NCBI RefSeq assembly: GCF_900108335.1
Contig: NZ_FNVT01000014.1
Location: forward strand, 1-64,000
Direction: 5' to 3'
Origin: Nonomuraea solani
GTDB taxonomy: Bacteria > Actinomycetota > Actinomycetes > Streptosporangiales > Streptosporangiaceae
Length of the DNA stretch: 64,000 nucleotides
Below the pieces are notes generated by a model, which saw nothing but the letters and a program-made list of their open reading frames with translations, was not told where the DNA came from and did not search any database. Position numbers and translations under genes: made by a program. Every line of letters starts with the position of its first letter. The first letter of the stretch is position 1. This document shows, one piece after another, positions 50,964 through 59,471 of the stretch.

Positions 50964-52301
50964 TCAGCCAAGCGTGAGCCGGACGTCGTGGTGACCGGTG
51001 AGGGTGGCGGGCACCAGATCCACTTCACGCCCGTCGAGGCGGACACTCCGTACCGTCGTACCGCCCCCTGACACGGTGATCCGCAGGGTCATGTCGCGAT
51101 AACGCAAACCGTTCAGCGCGGCGTCGCGCCAATGGGCGGGCATCATGGGGGAGAAGCGCATTCCTTCGGGCGTGAGCCTGATTCCGAACAGGCCGTGGTG
51201 GACCAGGCCGAGCATGGTCGTGGCCGACCAGGTCTGATCGGGTTCCGATGGCCATTGCCTGCCCTGCTGCCAGCCGCCGTCGGGCAGGCCGGTGATCGCG
51301 TTGTAGACCTCGGACAACCCGTCCCCTCCGAACAGGCCGATCAGGTCGTCCAGCGTTTCGTGGAACCGGTTCGCGTGGCCGCTTCGCGCCATCGCGTCAC
51401 CCCACACGCCCATCACCATCGGCCAGCAGATCGCGTTGTGGCGGCCGGGACGTCCGGGGCCGTACCGGTCGAAGTGCGGCCACACGTTGACCACGCCGCG
51501 CGGCTCCCGGTGCGTGTTCGCCGCGATCAGGGCGGCCCGCCGCTCGTCCGCCACCCCGAACAGGATGGCCATGGCCAGCCCCAGAGCTTCCTGATGCGGG
51601 TCCAGGCGGCCGTCCTCGGACAGGAAGTAGCCGTACAGTCCGGCGTCCTCGCGCCACAGCCACCGGTTCACCGCGGCCCGCGTGGCGTCGGCGCGCGCCA
51701 GATGAGGCCGCCCGTCGGCCCCCAGCGCGGCCGCCATCCGGGCGAGCGCCCGATGCGCCCCGGCGTAGACGGCGTTCGTGGACAGGCACATGATCGAGTG
51801 CGCCCGAGGGTAGTCGAGCACGAAGCTGGACTCGATGCCGGGATCATTGGGCGGCTCCGGGTATCCGGAGATGCCGTCCTGCATGACGGCGCCGCCGCGA
51901 TAGAGCCCGTACCTGCCGTCGAGCCGCTCCTTGTCGAGGACCTCCATCGTCGCCGCGGCGATCGGGTACGCCCGCGCCAGGAAATCCTCGTCGCCCGTGA
52001 CCACGACGTGGTTCCAGGCGGCGACGGCCCAGATGATCTGGTCCCACCACTGGTCGTCCTGCTGGACGAGGGTTTCACCGGTGACGGCCAGGAGGGTGTC
52101 GCGGGCGGCGTCAGGCGACAGGAGACTGGCCGCGTACCAGGCGTTGATCGAGGCGTCCCTGGTCCACGGAGCCGGATAGCCGCCGCCGGCGCGGATGATC
52201 CCGCCGATCGTGTTGACGTCGAGCAGGTTGTGCAGCGCGGCCTCGTAGACCGCGACGAGATCGGGCCGGGGGCAGGTCAGCACGGGCCTGAGGATATCCA
52301 A
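50964..52301 (-). CDS. six-hairpin glycosidase-like protein
   Basis: 445 residues from TTG 52301; a GTG six codons on is possible. The (alpha/alpha)6 layout is visible: GGGYPAPWTRDASINAWYAASLL, DDQWWDQIIWAVAAWNHVVVTGD, RYGLYRGGAVMQDGISGYPEPP, HNAICWPMVMGVWGDAMAR, and QWPSEPDQTWSATTMLGLVHHGLFGIR, ending with a beta-sandwich cap. No signal peptide, so it probably acts inside the cell on oligosaccharides. Which GH family (GH63/GH15/GH78-like) cannot be fixed by eye. Confidence 0.75.
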   Translation of the reverse strand: MDILRPVLTCPRPDLVAVYEAALHNLLDVNTIGGIIRAGGGYPAPWTRDASINAWYAASLLSPDAARDTLLAVTGETLVQQDDQWWDQIIWAVAAWNHVVVTGDEDFLARAYPIAAATMEVLDKERLDGRYGLYRGGAVMQDGISGYPEPPNDPGIESSFVLDYPRAHSIMCLSTNAVYAGAHRALARMAAALGADGRPHLARADATRAAVNRWLWREDAGLYGYFLSEDGRLDPHQEALGLAMAILFGVADERRAALIAANTHREPRGVVNVWPHFDRYGPGRPGRHNAICWPMVMGVWGDAMARSGHANRFHETLDDLIGLFGGDGLSEVYNAITGLPDGGWQQGRQWPSEPDQTWSATTMLGLVHHGLFGIRLTPEGMRFSPMMPAHWRDAALNGLRYRDMTLRITVSGGGTTVRSVRLDGREVDLVPATLTGHHDVRLTLG

Positions 52302-52865
52302 GCGTCAGCGCGCGGTGGAGCGCAGCCCCGCGGTCGTGGCCTCCAGGATGAGCAGGGCCAGGGCGGGGGCCAGGTGCCCGAGGTCAGGTGGAGGGCGTAC
52401 ATGCTGAACTTGGCCTGCACGCCGACGGCCTGCCGGAGGGTCGCCGACGTGGCGGTGAAGTGCCTGGCCGCCCGGATCCGCTCGGAAGAGCCGCTGCCGT
52501 TCGAGGTCCCACCTGGCCCCGCACCGGCTGGTCGCACGGGAGCCCACGCAGGGCGTACGACAGCTGTTGCCTTCGTAGGCGGACAGGCGTCGGCCTGCCG
52601 TCGCTCTGCGGAGCGGGGACTGCCAGGAGGCGGAAATGTACGCGACAGGATGGTCAGTCGTGACCACCGCCTCGACGACCACCTGCTTGGGCTGCACTCC
52701 TTCGTCACCGGGTTACGCCCTGTCGAATACGCCGTCACCGCCCGGGCTCACTCTGCCTTACAACTCCGGGCCTGTTGAAGGGTCCGTCAACCGGAGCAAC
52801 ATGCTCAAGCGAAATCGACCATGGGATGCTCAGCTGTGTGATCGTCCAAGGCCAAGGGGTCGCTC
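52302..52865. other. intergenic with decayed genes
   Basis: About 560 bp. A minus-strand peptide tail (DLGHLAPALALLILEATTAG) near 52305-52390 and the transposase remnant at 52660-52830 are recognisable; nothing intact. Confidence 0.45.
52660..52830 (+). pseudogene. ISL3-like transposase C-terminal remnant
   Basis: One frame gives LLGLHSFVTGLRPVEYAVTA, the next GLTLPYNSGPVEGSVNRSNM followed by LKR, the well-known SGPVEGxVNRxKxxKR end of ISL3-family transposases. Frameshifted and truncated. It lies 36 bp before the PycTM-like gene and marks the left border of the conflict module. Confidence 0.6.
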
Positions 52866-53432
52866 ATGTTTCGTAGGATCGTCCAAGCTCTTACGATGCC
52901 AGATCAGCAGCAAGCAGCCGAAGATGACGCGTGCGCCTACGGCGCCCAGTTACTGCATGAGGCTCGCGAGGAGCTCAATCGGGCGGATATGAAAGCTCAG
53001 GTTCTTCTCGGAATCGTGGGTATCGGGCTTGGTGCCGTAACGGGCGGGCTGCTCGCCGGGAGCTGGTCGCCGTTCAGGTTGTCCAACGCCATTGAGTGGC
53101 TATGGTGGGCAGGAGCGGCCGCGGCTATGACATCGGTAGTGGTGCTGGCCCGCGCCGTATATCCCCGGCTGGACCGCAGGAAGCAGAACGGCGCTGTCAT
53201 GTACTACGCCGATGTGCTCCGTTTCGAGTCTGCCGCGGCCGTTTCTAGAGCCCTGATGAAATCCTCGACGCTGGATCTAGAGAGAATCGCTGATCAGCTT
53301 CATCGGGTCAGCGGGATCGTCGGGCGGAAGTACCGGCTCATTCGATGGGGATTCTGGTTGCTGTTGATCGGGTTGGCTGCCACGGTCAGCGCGGCGCTGA
53401 TCAACATCGTGCTCACTGCGCCTCCTCCATGA
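52866..53432 (+). CDS. PycTM-like (DUF5706) membrane effector
   Basis: 188 residues from ATG 52866, AAGGGG upstream. The pattern of the Pycsar TM effector family is clear: a soluble helix ending in NRADMKAQVLLGIVGIGLG (first membrane segment), a second segment WLWWAGAAAAMTSVVVLARAVYPRL, a cytosolic part VMYYADVLRFES and ADQLHRVSGIVGRKYRLIRWG, and a last membrane segment. In known systems such proteins are activated by cyclic pyrimidine nucleotides and damage the membrane to abort infection. It converges on the cyclase operon, their 3' ends overlapping by 20 bp. Lower third-codon G+C than the flanks suggests transfer. Confidence 0.8.
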   Translation: MFRRIVQALTMPDQQQAAEDDACAYGAQLLHEAREELNRADMKAQVLLGIVGIGLGAVTGGLLAGSWSPFRLSNAIEWLWWAGAAAAMTSVVVLARAVYPRLDRRKQNGAVMYYADVLRFESAAAVSRALMKSSTLDLERIADQLHRVSGIVGRKYRLIRWGFWLLLIGLAATVSAALINIVLTAPPP

Positions 53433-54261
53433 GAGCGAACGGGGAGTCCGGATCCGGCGGTGGCAGCGGGATTCCGAGCCGCTCGAACGCCGCCCGCAGC
53501 GCGGACTCACTGGAGATGACCAGTTCAAAGGCATTCGCGTGCCGCTGTGTGTCCACGATTTTGGCTAGGAGCTCCAATAGTTGCTTGGCCTTCTCCTCGC
53601 GCTCATTGAGCATGCCGTCGGTGATGTCCGCCACCTTCTCGACCGCCTGTGTGAGCCGTACCGCATGCCGCGCCGTCGAGCTGTCCATCGTTTCGGTCAG
53701 GAACTGCTCGCAGAGTCGCCGGGATGCGCGCAACTTCGTCATTTGCAGTGCGACCTCGTCTGCCCGGGCCCTTATTTTGTAGAGCTCGCTCTCGTGCGCA
53801 CAGCGTAGTTTCCGCACCTCCTCGGGCACGTCCACTTCTATGGCAGCTCGCCATGTGCCTGTCACGGAATCGGATGGCCGTTCCCTCAGCCAGCGCTTCA
53901 AGGCATCATTTGCCGCCTGCTCTGCTGCTTCCGGGTCGAAGATGCTGTGCTGCCGCAGCGAGGAGCGGACGATCTCCCGGACGTAGTCCTTGATCGAATG
54001 CTCATGTTCCTCCTTCAGTTCCTTCCAGGGACGGAATATGAGCGAGCCGGTAGCCGAACGCCGCCAGAGCCAGACGGTCACGACGAACTTGAACCCATCG
54101 CCGCGAGATGGTGCCGCAAAAATGTAGGAGGCATCCTCGTGGGTCACGGCCGGCTCCTCCTTGGCCGTTGTGGTCTCTTGAGAGTTCGTTCCGGCGGGAA
54201 GTCTCGTCCAGCGCTGTACGAGCACGGGTCGCTTGATGAGTTTCGTGAGCGACATGATCAT
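53413..54261 (-). CDS. helical protein of unknown function in the cyclase operon
   Basis: 282 residues from ATG 54261, which overlaps the previous stop (ATGA); an ATG two codons on has a better-spaced GGAGG. The first third is beta-rich (SYIFAAPSRGDGFKFVVTVWLWRR), the rest strongly helical with coiled-coil character (EEVRKLRCAHESELYKIRARADEVALQMTKLR, NEREEKAKQLLELLAKI). This could be an SPFH/flotillin-like build but no family is certain. It is translationally coupled to the large NTPase-like protein, so it acts with it. Ends tail-to-tail with the PycTM-like gene. Confidence 0.7.
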   Translation of the reverse strand: MIMSLTKLIKRPVLVQRWTRLPAGTNSQETTTAKEEPAVTHEDASYIFAAPSRGDGFKFVVTVWLWRRSATGSLIFRPWKELKEEHEHSIKDYVREIVRSSLRQHSIFDPEAAEQAANDALKRWLRERPSDSVTGTWRAAIEVDVPEEVRKLRCAHESELYKIRARADEVALQMTKLRASRRLCEQFLTETMDSSTARHAVRLTQAVEKVADITDGMLNEREEKAKQLLELLAKIVDTQRHANAFELVISSESALRAAFERLGIPLPPPDPDSPFALMEEAQ

Positions 54262-56315
54262 CCTCCCTTGACGAGCCGAATATATTCGGCGAACTGAGCG
54301 GCGGTAATGGATTGCTGTTTGTGCCACAAGTGCAGATGGAAGGTCCAAGAAGGGCGGAGCCTTCTCGTGGCCCTGCGGAGCACCTCGTTGATGACGTTGT
54401 TGATCGTCGGCTCGGTCGCCGCGCCTTTTGCCCAGTCGGCCATGAGAAGCCAGGCGGACGGCGTATAGGCGGGCAACTGCACGTCCCCGCGCGTCGTGGA
54501 CAGGCCCCAGTTGAGGGCGTTGACCCAAAGCAGCGCGAGCTCGTCGACCACCTCATGCCGCCACAGAGGTGGGTACGACTCCTCGTCCCGCTCGGCGGTG
54601 GCCAGGCGAACGAAAGCCAGAGCGGCGGTGACCTGCTCGCCGACGTGTTCTCCGGCTGCCCATCGAGCCTGCTCGCGCAGCACTGCCACAGCTGTTTCGG
54701 AGGTGTAGACCTCAGCGACGGAACGGGCGACATGGTCGCACGTATCCAGATACACCGCAGCGGCGGCAAGCGTGTGAAGGGCGTCTAGCGCCTCGTCGAT
54801 GTGTCGGACGCCGATAACCGATCCGTAGCCCAGCGCCGCGGCGAGCCGCTGGCGATAGGTGCCGGTCGTCCACTCCTTCAACCGTCCGCGAACCAGCACT
54901 GCGACGTTGGGGTCGGCGAGTGTGGCAGATTCCAGAGCCCAGGCGAGCACCTTCGCGTGGCCGTCCTCGTTGCTCCAAGGCGTGAGGAACCGCTTGTTGA
55001 TGACATGGAAGTCGCAGGTTGCAAGCTTGCCCACGGCATAGGCGGCCTTGAGCCGTACCCGCCAGTCATCGTCGCGGACCAATTCGGCGAGCCAGTCGTA
55101 GAGCGCTGGGCGGACAGCGGGCAACTGCTCCCAAACCGCCACCAGCAGTCGATTGGCCATGCCAGGCTTCACCTCGATGCGTTGCCCTTCCCCGCCCCGG
55201 GTGGCTTCTGCCGCGTCCAACCCTGGATGGCTGATCCACTGGCTGAGTCGTTCCCATATCGGGAAACCTTGGTCCTCCTTGTCCGCCGCGTCGCGTTGCT
55301 CGTCCTGCCTGATCCGCTGCGCCAGGGTTAGCGCGGCTTCGGACACGACGGCCTCGGGCAGCCCATAGAGCACTGCGCTGCTGATCAGGAAGTGCCTGCT
55401 CAGAACGGGATCGGTCTTCTCCAGGCTTTTTGAAAGCTCGGCAAGGGCCACGTATGGCAGATCCGCCACCATGGCAGCGAGAGAGCGGCCCTGCCGTCGG
55501 CCATCCGCGAGCTGCCGGGCTGTTTCAACCGCCTCCCAAGGACGGCAACCCGCGACGTGTTCGTCCAGCGAGAGGCGTACCGCTTCGAGCTCATCCTCGA
55601 TGCCGGGGGAGAGGTGGACAAGTCGCCTGCGGATGACATCTCCTGGGGCGGGGCATTTGTGCGTGACTACGGATTTCGTAACTGCACAGTCATTCGGGAC
55701 GACGGCGACGATCACGGCACCGCTCTCGCGTGCCACGGCGCAGAGTTGGTCGAGCACCGCCTCGGGGCGTCGAGGCCAGGTCTCCTCATCAACCCGAAGA
55801 ACATAGCCGTGGCCTGCTCGGAGATCGTTGGGTCGAACCTTCTTCGGATCCTTGACGATCAGGTGATTGCACGTCAGGCGCTGTTGCATCAATGCCTGCA
55901 GCGCGGCTGTCCACCTTCCGCTGTGCGGGTCACCTCTGAGCAGGACGACGGGCATGTTCGCCAGCCGGTCCAGCAGTTCCTGCTGTGATGCCGTCTCGAT
56001 CAGGCATGTCCGAATCCGTTCGAATTCATCGGACGGTATGGGGTGTGTGGAAACAGACGGCTCATCGCCACCGAAATACTGGATGATGTCGCGGCCGGCT
56101 CCGTTCAGCGTGCCACCTTGATCGACTCGGTAGTTCGAGCCGCCGTACCAGTTCTGCCCCACATCGATGATCTCGCTGCGGAGCCGGCGCTCCTTCTGTT
56201 CCTGCTCGATGCGAGCGGTTAAGGGCGGCCCCGGCTGGTTGATCTCGTCCTCCGAAGCCGGGACGTTGTCGGTTGCGGTGCCCGCCGGTTCCTGAATGGG
56301 CGTCTCCTCGGTCAT
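54258..56315 (-). CDS. large STAND-like protein: N-terminal homotypic motif, degenerate P-loop, HEAT-like repeats
   Basis: 685 residues. Residues 55-76 carry WYGGSNYRV...GG...AGRDI, nearly the same as the C-terminal motif of the cyclase encoded just upstream. An NTPase-like domain follows: LLRGDPHSGRW (128-135 resembles Walker A but has Arg and Trp where Lys and Ser/Thr are needed) and a hydrophobic AVIVAVVPND strand like Walker B. From about residue 290 to the end it is all helical, with HEAT-like units (YDWLAELVRDDDWRVRLKAAYAVGKL). The architecture resembles NLR-type sensors: signalling motif, NTPase, repeat sensor. Start ATG overlaps the cyclase stop by 4 nt. Confidence 0.72.
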   Translation of the reverse strand: MTEETPIQEPAGTATDNVPASEDEINQPGPPLTARIEQEQKERRLRSEIIDVGQNWYGGSNYRVDQGGTLNGAGRDIIQYFGGDEPSVSTHPIPSDEFERIRTCLIETASQQELLDRLANMPVVLLRGDPHSGRWTAALQALMQQRLTCNHLIVKDPKKVRPNDLRAGHGYVLRVDEETWPRRPEAVLDQLCAVARESGAVIVAVVPNDCAVTKSVVTHKCPAPGDVIRRRLVHLSPGIEDELEAVRLSLDEHVAGCRPWEAVETARQLADGRRQGRSLAAMVADLPYVALAELSKSLEKTDPVLSRHFLISSAVLYGLPEAVVSEAALTLAQRIRQDEQRDAADKEDQGFPIWERLSQWISHPGLDAAEATRGGEGQRIEVKPGMANRLLVAVWEQLPAVRPALYDWLAELVRDDDWRVRLKAAYAVGKLATCDFHVINKRFLTPWSNEDGHAKVLAWALESATLADPNVAVLVRGRLKEWTTGTYRQRLAAALGYGSVIGVRHIDEALDALHTLAAAAVYLDTCDHVARSVAEVYTSETAVAVLREQARWAAGEHVGEQVTAALAFVRLATAERDEESYPPLWRHEVVDELALLWVNALNWGLSTTRGDVQLPAYTPSAWLLMADWAKGAATEPTINNVINEVLRRATRRLRPSWTFHLHLWHKQQSITAAQFAEYIRLVKGG

Positions 56316-57088
56316 GACGAAGGCTTCTGTCCGGGTTCGGTGATGGTGATATCGCGGCCGGCGAAGTTGTTGCCGCCGCCTGAGACGTGGTAGCTGTTAC
56401 CGCCGTACCAATCGCCACCGACGCTCACCTGATGTTTTTGGGACGGCTGTTCGGCCTTTTCCTCTTTCTCGCTACATTCAGCGTCGAACTCTCTGAGCTC
56501 GGGCACGGCATGCACGTTGTATCCAGGCAAGTGGACGTACGCCACGTACTCCTGTTGTTTGATCTTTGCTTTGATCCGTCGGAACTGGTCGGCGGGTGGC
56601 CCGCCGTAGCCTTGGCCGACATAGTCGGCATGGAAAGTGTCGGAGATGATCATCCCGAGATTCGCGTCTGCGACAGAGCGCAGAGCTGCGCGAAGAGCAT
56701 CGGCGTTGACTAGCCTTCCGCTTGCTACCGCGTTTCTGCCGGGCGATCCAGCGGGCCCATCCACGTGGATGGGCCCTGCATGAATCGCCAGGCGTAGGCG
56801 TAGGCGGGGTTGCGACGATGCGTTGTGGTCGTTGATGGCCTGGCTCAATGCGTCCGTGAATGGGCCGAGGAGCCGCGCTGGGTGGATGGACGAGGGCAGG
56901 ACGACGAACTCCCCGTCGCCTTGGGGCTGCCGCTTCCAGTCCAGCAGCCCCAGCCCAGCAGCACCCGCCGCGAGGTCCAGCAGTCGGATCATGGTGGACT
57001 GCAGGGTGTACTGGTCTGAGTTGTTGCGCTGACTGTAGTCCTCGATGTCGTAGGTCAGCATCGCTCGGTACTGCGGATCGTCGTTCAT
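56312..57088 (-). CDS. class III nucleotidyl cyclase with C-terminal homotypic motif
   Basis: 258 residues, ATG 57088 with AGGAGCGAG upstream. The cyclase core shows both metal-binding aspartates, D14 in LTYDIEDYSQ and D58 in PQGDGEFVV, then LRLAIHAGPIHVDG and SGRLVNADALRAAL as in Pycsar and other class III cyclases. Residues 200-222 are a charged linker, and the C-terminal tail (227-247) reads WYGGNSYHVSGGGNNFAGRD and I, matching the N-terminal motif of the next protein. Nucleotide specificity (cAMP, cCMP, cUMP) cannot be read. 72 bp after the Crp/Fnr gene, same direction. Confidence 0.8.
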   Translation of the reverse strand: MNDDPQYRAMLTYDIEDYSQRNNSDQYTLQSTMIRLLDLAAGAAGLGLLDWKRQPQGDGEFVVLPSSIHPARLLGPFTDALSQAINDHNASSQPRLRLRLAIHAGPIHVDGPAGSPGRNAVASGRLVNADALRAALRSVADANLGMIISDTFHADYVGQGYGGPPADQFRRIKAKIKQQEYVAYVHLPGYNVHAVPELREFDAECSEKEEKAEQPSQKHQVSVGGDWYGGNSYHVSGGGNNFAGRDITITEPGQKPSS

Positions 57089-57160
57089 CTCGCTCCTGTT
57101 CCTTCGCTGTGCAAGTACGGTGGCGTCTTCGGGCGGAGAACGACCGCGATTTTTACGGGT

Positions 57161-57844
57161 TCACGGGTCGGAATCAGCGAGCTTCATCAGCCCGTCCATG
57201 TCCTGAATGACGACCCGCCGGGGTCTGCGCAAGACCAGACCGCGTGCGGCAAGTGATCGCAGAGCCTTCTGTACGGTGGGTTCCTTGGCGCCGATTAGGC
57301 TGCCTAGCTCCGCCTGCGTCAAGGGGACCCCGATGTCCATGCCCTCCTGTACGGCGCGGCCGTGCGCTGCGGCAAGCGCAAGGATGATCCTTGCAAGGCA
57401 GACCTCCGCGTCGTATCCCGCGAATTCGAGCCGTCGCTGATTGGCCCACCGCAAACGGTCACTGAGGAGCCCGGAAAGCGCGAACCCGGCGCTCGGATGT
57501 CGTTGCAAATAGCCGATGAAAGTAGCGCCCCTGATCGCACACAACGAGGTTGGCCCACAGGTCGTGACATCAGCGCTGCGTCTGCCTGCCCCCAGGATCG
57601 CCATCTCGCCGATGACGTCGCCGCTGACCCGAACGGCGAGAAGTGCTCGTTCGCCGTTCTCCGCCCAAGTCGTGATTTTGACCAGGCCATGAAGTATCAG
57701 ATAGATCAGCGTACCGGGCTCGCCCTGACGAATGAAGCATGTGCCATCCGGCGCCGTGAGCGTGGTACCCAGCGCGACCAACTCGGCCGGCATCGCCTCA
57801 GGCAGGCGGGAAAGGAACGTTCCCATCGGCCACTTTGCCGCCAC
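57161..57844 (-). CDS. Crp/Fnr family regulator with cyclic-nucleotide-binding domain
   Basis: 227 residues from GTG 57844, chosen because GGAGG lies six bases upstream; ATG 57826 and 57901 are alternatives. cNMP-binding beta-roll: CFIRQGEPGTLIYLILHGLVKITTW, GDVIGEMAILGAGRRSADVTTCGPTSLCAI. C-terminal winged helix: VPLTQAELGSLIGAKEPTVQKALRSLAARGLVLRRPRRVVI. It lies directly upstream of the nucleotidyl cyclase, so it may sense the cyclase product and set expression of the module. No Crp palindrome stands out in the adjacent gaps. Confidence 0.88.
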   Translation of the reverse strand: MAAKWPMGTFLSRLPEAMPAELVALGTTLTAPDGTCFIRQGEPGTLIYLILHGLVKITTWAENGERALLAVRVSGDVIGEMAILGAGRRSADVTTCGPTSLCAIRGATFIGYLQRHPSAGFALSGLLSDRLRWANQRRLEFAGYDAEVCLARIILALAAAHGRAVQEGMDIGVPLTQAELGSLIGAKEPTVQKALRSLAARGLVLRRPRRVVIQDMDGLMKLADSDP

Positions 57845-58284
57845 AGGAAGCCTCCAGCGACCCGGTTGATTTCTCCACTCGCAATATGACACCGATCTCA
57901 ATTCCGGCCAACGGCCATGTGAGCTTCTGCGAGCGATAGAACCGCGGCTCTGTCATGCGCTGCAATTGCGGGACACCGTGGGGAGTCGCCTGGAAGGACG
58001 GTGTGCTGGCGGAGGACTGCCACATCACACCCATCCCCACGTGCCGCATGGACGACCAGGCGGTAGCTCGGTCACACCTGATCCTCTGCGAGCGAGCACG
58101 ACTTTCAGCCTGCCTATTGATGGGCGATAGGTAGCTGTCCCGGTGGTCGAACCCGCTTACGTTCCCGCCGTCCACGCGATCTTGAGAGAGGCCGGCGGGA
58201 AGCGTGCGCCGGTCATCGCCTGGAAGGTGGTGACCCGCTGGACGTCTCTCGACACGCTGGATTCGGTGGGCCTACCGTCGGGTC
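57845..58284. other. divergent intergenic
   Basis: 440 bp between the Crp/Fnr gene and a hypothetical gene. It should contain the module promoter. No gene recognised. Confidence 0.45.
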
Positions 58285-58746
58285 ATGCCAGAGTTGCACC
58301 CATCGCTGGCCGATCACGGGCTTCGGGTCATCGAGCATGGGCTGGACGCTCCGCTCGATGCCGATGTGGTGCCCTTGTCCTGTGACGTCATCGAAGGCGA
58401 CGCCGCGGCGGTGCTGTTCGCTCACGAGGACGCGCTGGAATGGGTCGTGTACGAATACGACCACGATTGGCGCTCCCTGGGCCTGACCGCGATCCGCGTC
58501 GCGGACACACCCCTCCGCGGGGAGGGCGCGCAAGTCGAGATACGGCACGACTCCTCGGAACGCAGTCGCATCAGAGGCTGGGGCTTAAGGGGTCGTCACC
58601 TGGTTCATGTGCGTATCCTGCGTACCCATCGGATCGCCCGGCTGCGCGTGGCCGCACGGACCGTCGTGGCGCTGCGCGGCTGGGCGATCGTGGTCTGGCG
58701 AGGGCGTCAGGCGCCCGCCATCTCGGCAAGCGGCCCTCAGCAGTAG
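58285..58746 (+). CDS. hypothetical protein
   Basis: 153 residues from ATG 58285. The first 90 residues (DVVPLSCDVIEGDAAAVLFA, ALEWVVYEYDHDWRSLGLTA) have normal composition and look like a small alpha/beta domain; the C-terminal part is Arg-rich and hydrophobic. No family recognised. Its 3' end overlaps the convergent secreted-protein gene by 10 bp, so the true end could differ. Confidence 0.5.
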   Translation: MPELHPSLADHGLRVIEHGLDAPLDADVVPLSCDVIEGDAAAVLFAHEDALEWVVYEYDHDWRSLGLTAIRVADTPLRGEGAQVEIRHDSSERSRIRGWGLRGRHLVHVRILRTHRIARLRVAARTVVALRGWAIVVWRGRQAPAISASGPQQ

Positions 58747-59267
58747 ACCCGCCGGTAGTTCAGCGAGTACGCATTGGCCCTTGCCCGCCGGACGCCCTGG
58801 GCGAACCCGTCGACGACCCAGCGGTACTGTTCGCTGCCGGTTCCGGTGCACGGCCACAGGTACTGCATCTCCGCGAAATGGCCGCGGGACCAGGCGATGG
58901 ACGTACGGCGCACGTTCCGCCAGATGCCGAGGCCGAGGTAGCGCTGCAGGGTCAGCCGCGGGCCCTGCGGGATGTAGCCGGCTCCGGTGCACCACTGGCG
59001 GCCGATGCCTTTGATGTGCCCGCGGCCGTTGTGCCGGACGAACTCCGGGTCGCTGACGAACAGGAAGCACCGCCACGCCGGCGCCGCGGCGCGCGCGGAA
59101 TCGGTGGCCGGAGGGTCGTCCTCATAGGTCGTGCTGCGTTGAGGGCCGGGGGTATCCCAAGCCGGTATGAGCTCGTCCTGCGGAGCGGGGGTGGGATCGG
59201 CGTGGGCGGGCGGGGCGATGAGACCGGCCACCAGACATGACAGCGCGACTAAAACGATCTTGCGCAT
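58737..59267 (-). CDS. secreted protein of unknown function
   Basis: 176 residues from ATG 59267 with GGAGG upstream. Signal peptide MRKIVLVALSCLVAGLIAPP then AHADP. After a Pro-rich, acidic linker the mature domain (WRCFLFVSDPEFVRHNGRGH..., RQWCTGAGYIPQGPRLTLQRYLG) has four cysteines, probably two disulfides, and a beta-rich pattern. It recalls small secreted actinobacterial proteins of unknown role. No operon partner. Confidence 0.8.
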   Translation of the reverse strand: MRKIVLVALSCLVAGLIAPPAHADPTPAPQDELIPAWDTPGPQRSTTYEDDPPATDSARAAAPAWRCFLFVSDPEFVRHNGRGHIKGIGRQWCTGAGYIPQGPRLTLQRYLGLGIWRNVRRTSIAWSRGHFAEMQYLWPCTGTGSEQYRWVVDGFAQGVRRARANAYSLNYRRVYC

Positions 59268-59471
59268 GGTGCCTCCACGGGTTGATGCGACTACGCATGA
59301 CCCAGGCGGCTGGTGGGTCTGCAGAAGCAGATTTCCGCCTCCGATGACAACCGATCCAGGAGCCGGCATCAAGGAAAGGGTGCAACCCGGCATGAGTCCT
59401 GGTCGCAGGGACCTGCGGTCGTGGCCACCTTGTCGTCGTGTGACAGGGTGGCCATCGACAGGCGGCTTGGA

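Noticed and set aside
54312..55331. Plus-strand frames across the STAND-like gene
   Set aside because: Shadow frames opposite a 685-residue gene with coherent architecture and operon overlaps.
57089..57160. Crp-type TGTGA-N6-TCACA site between regulator and cyclase
   Set aside because: No such palindrome is visible in this gap or in the gap upstream of the regulator.
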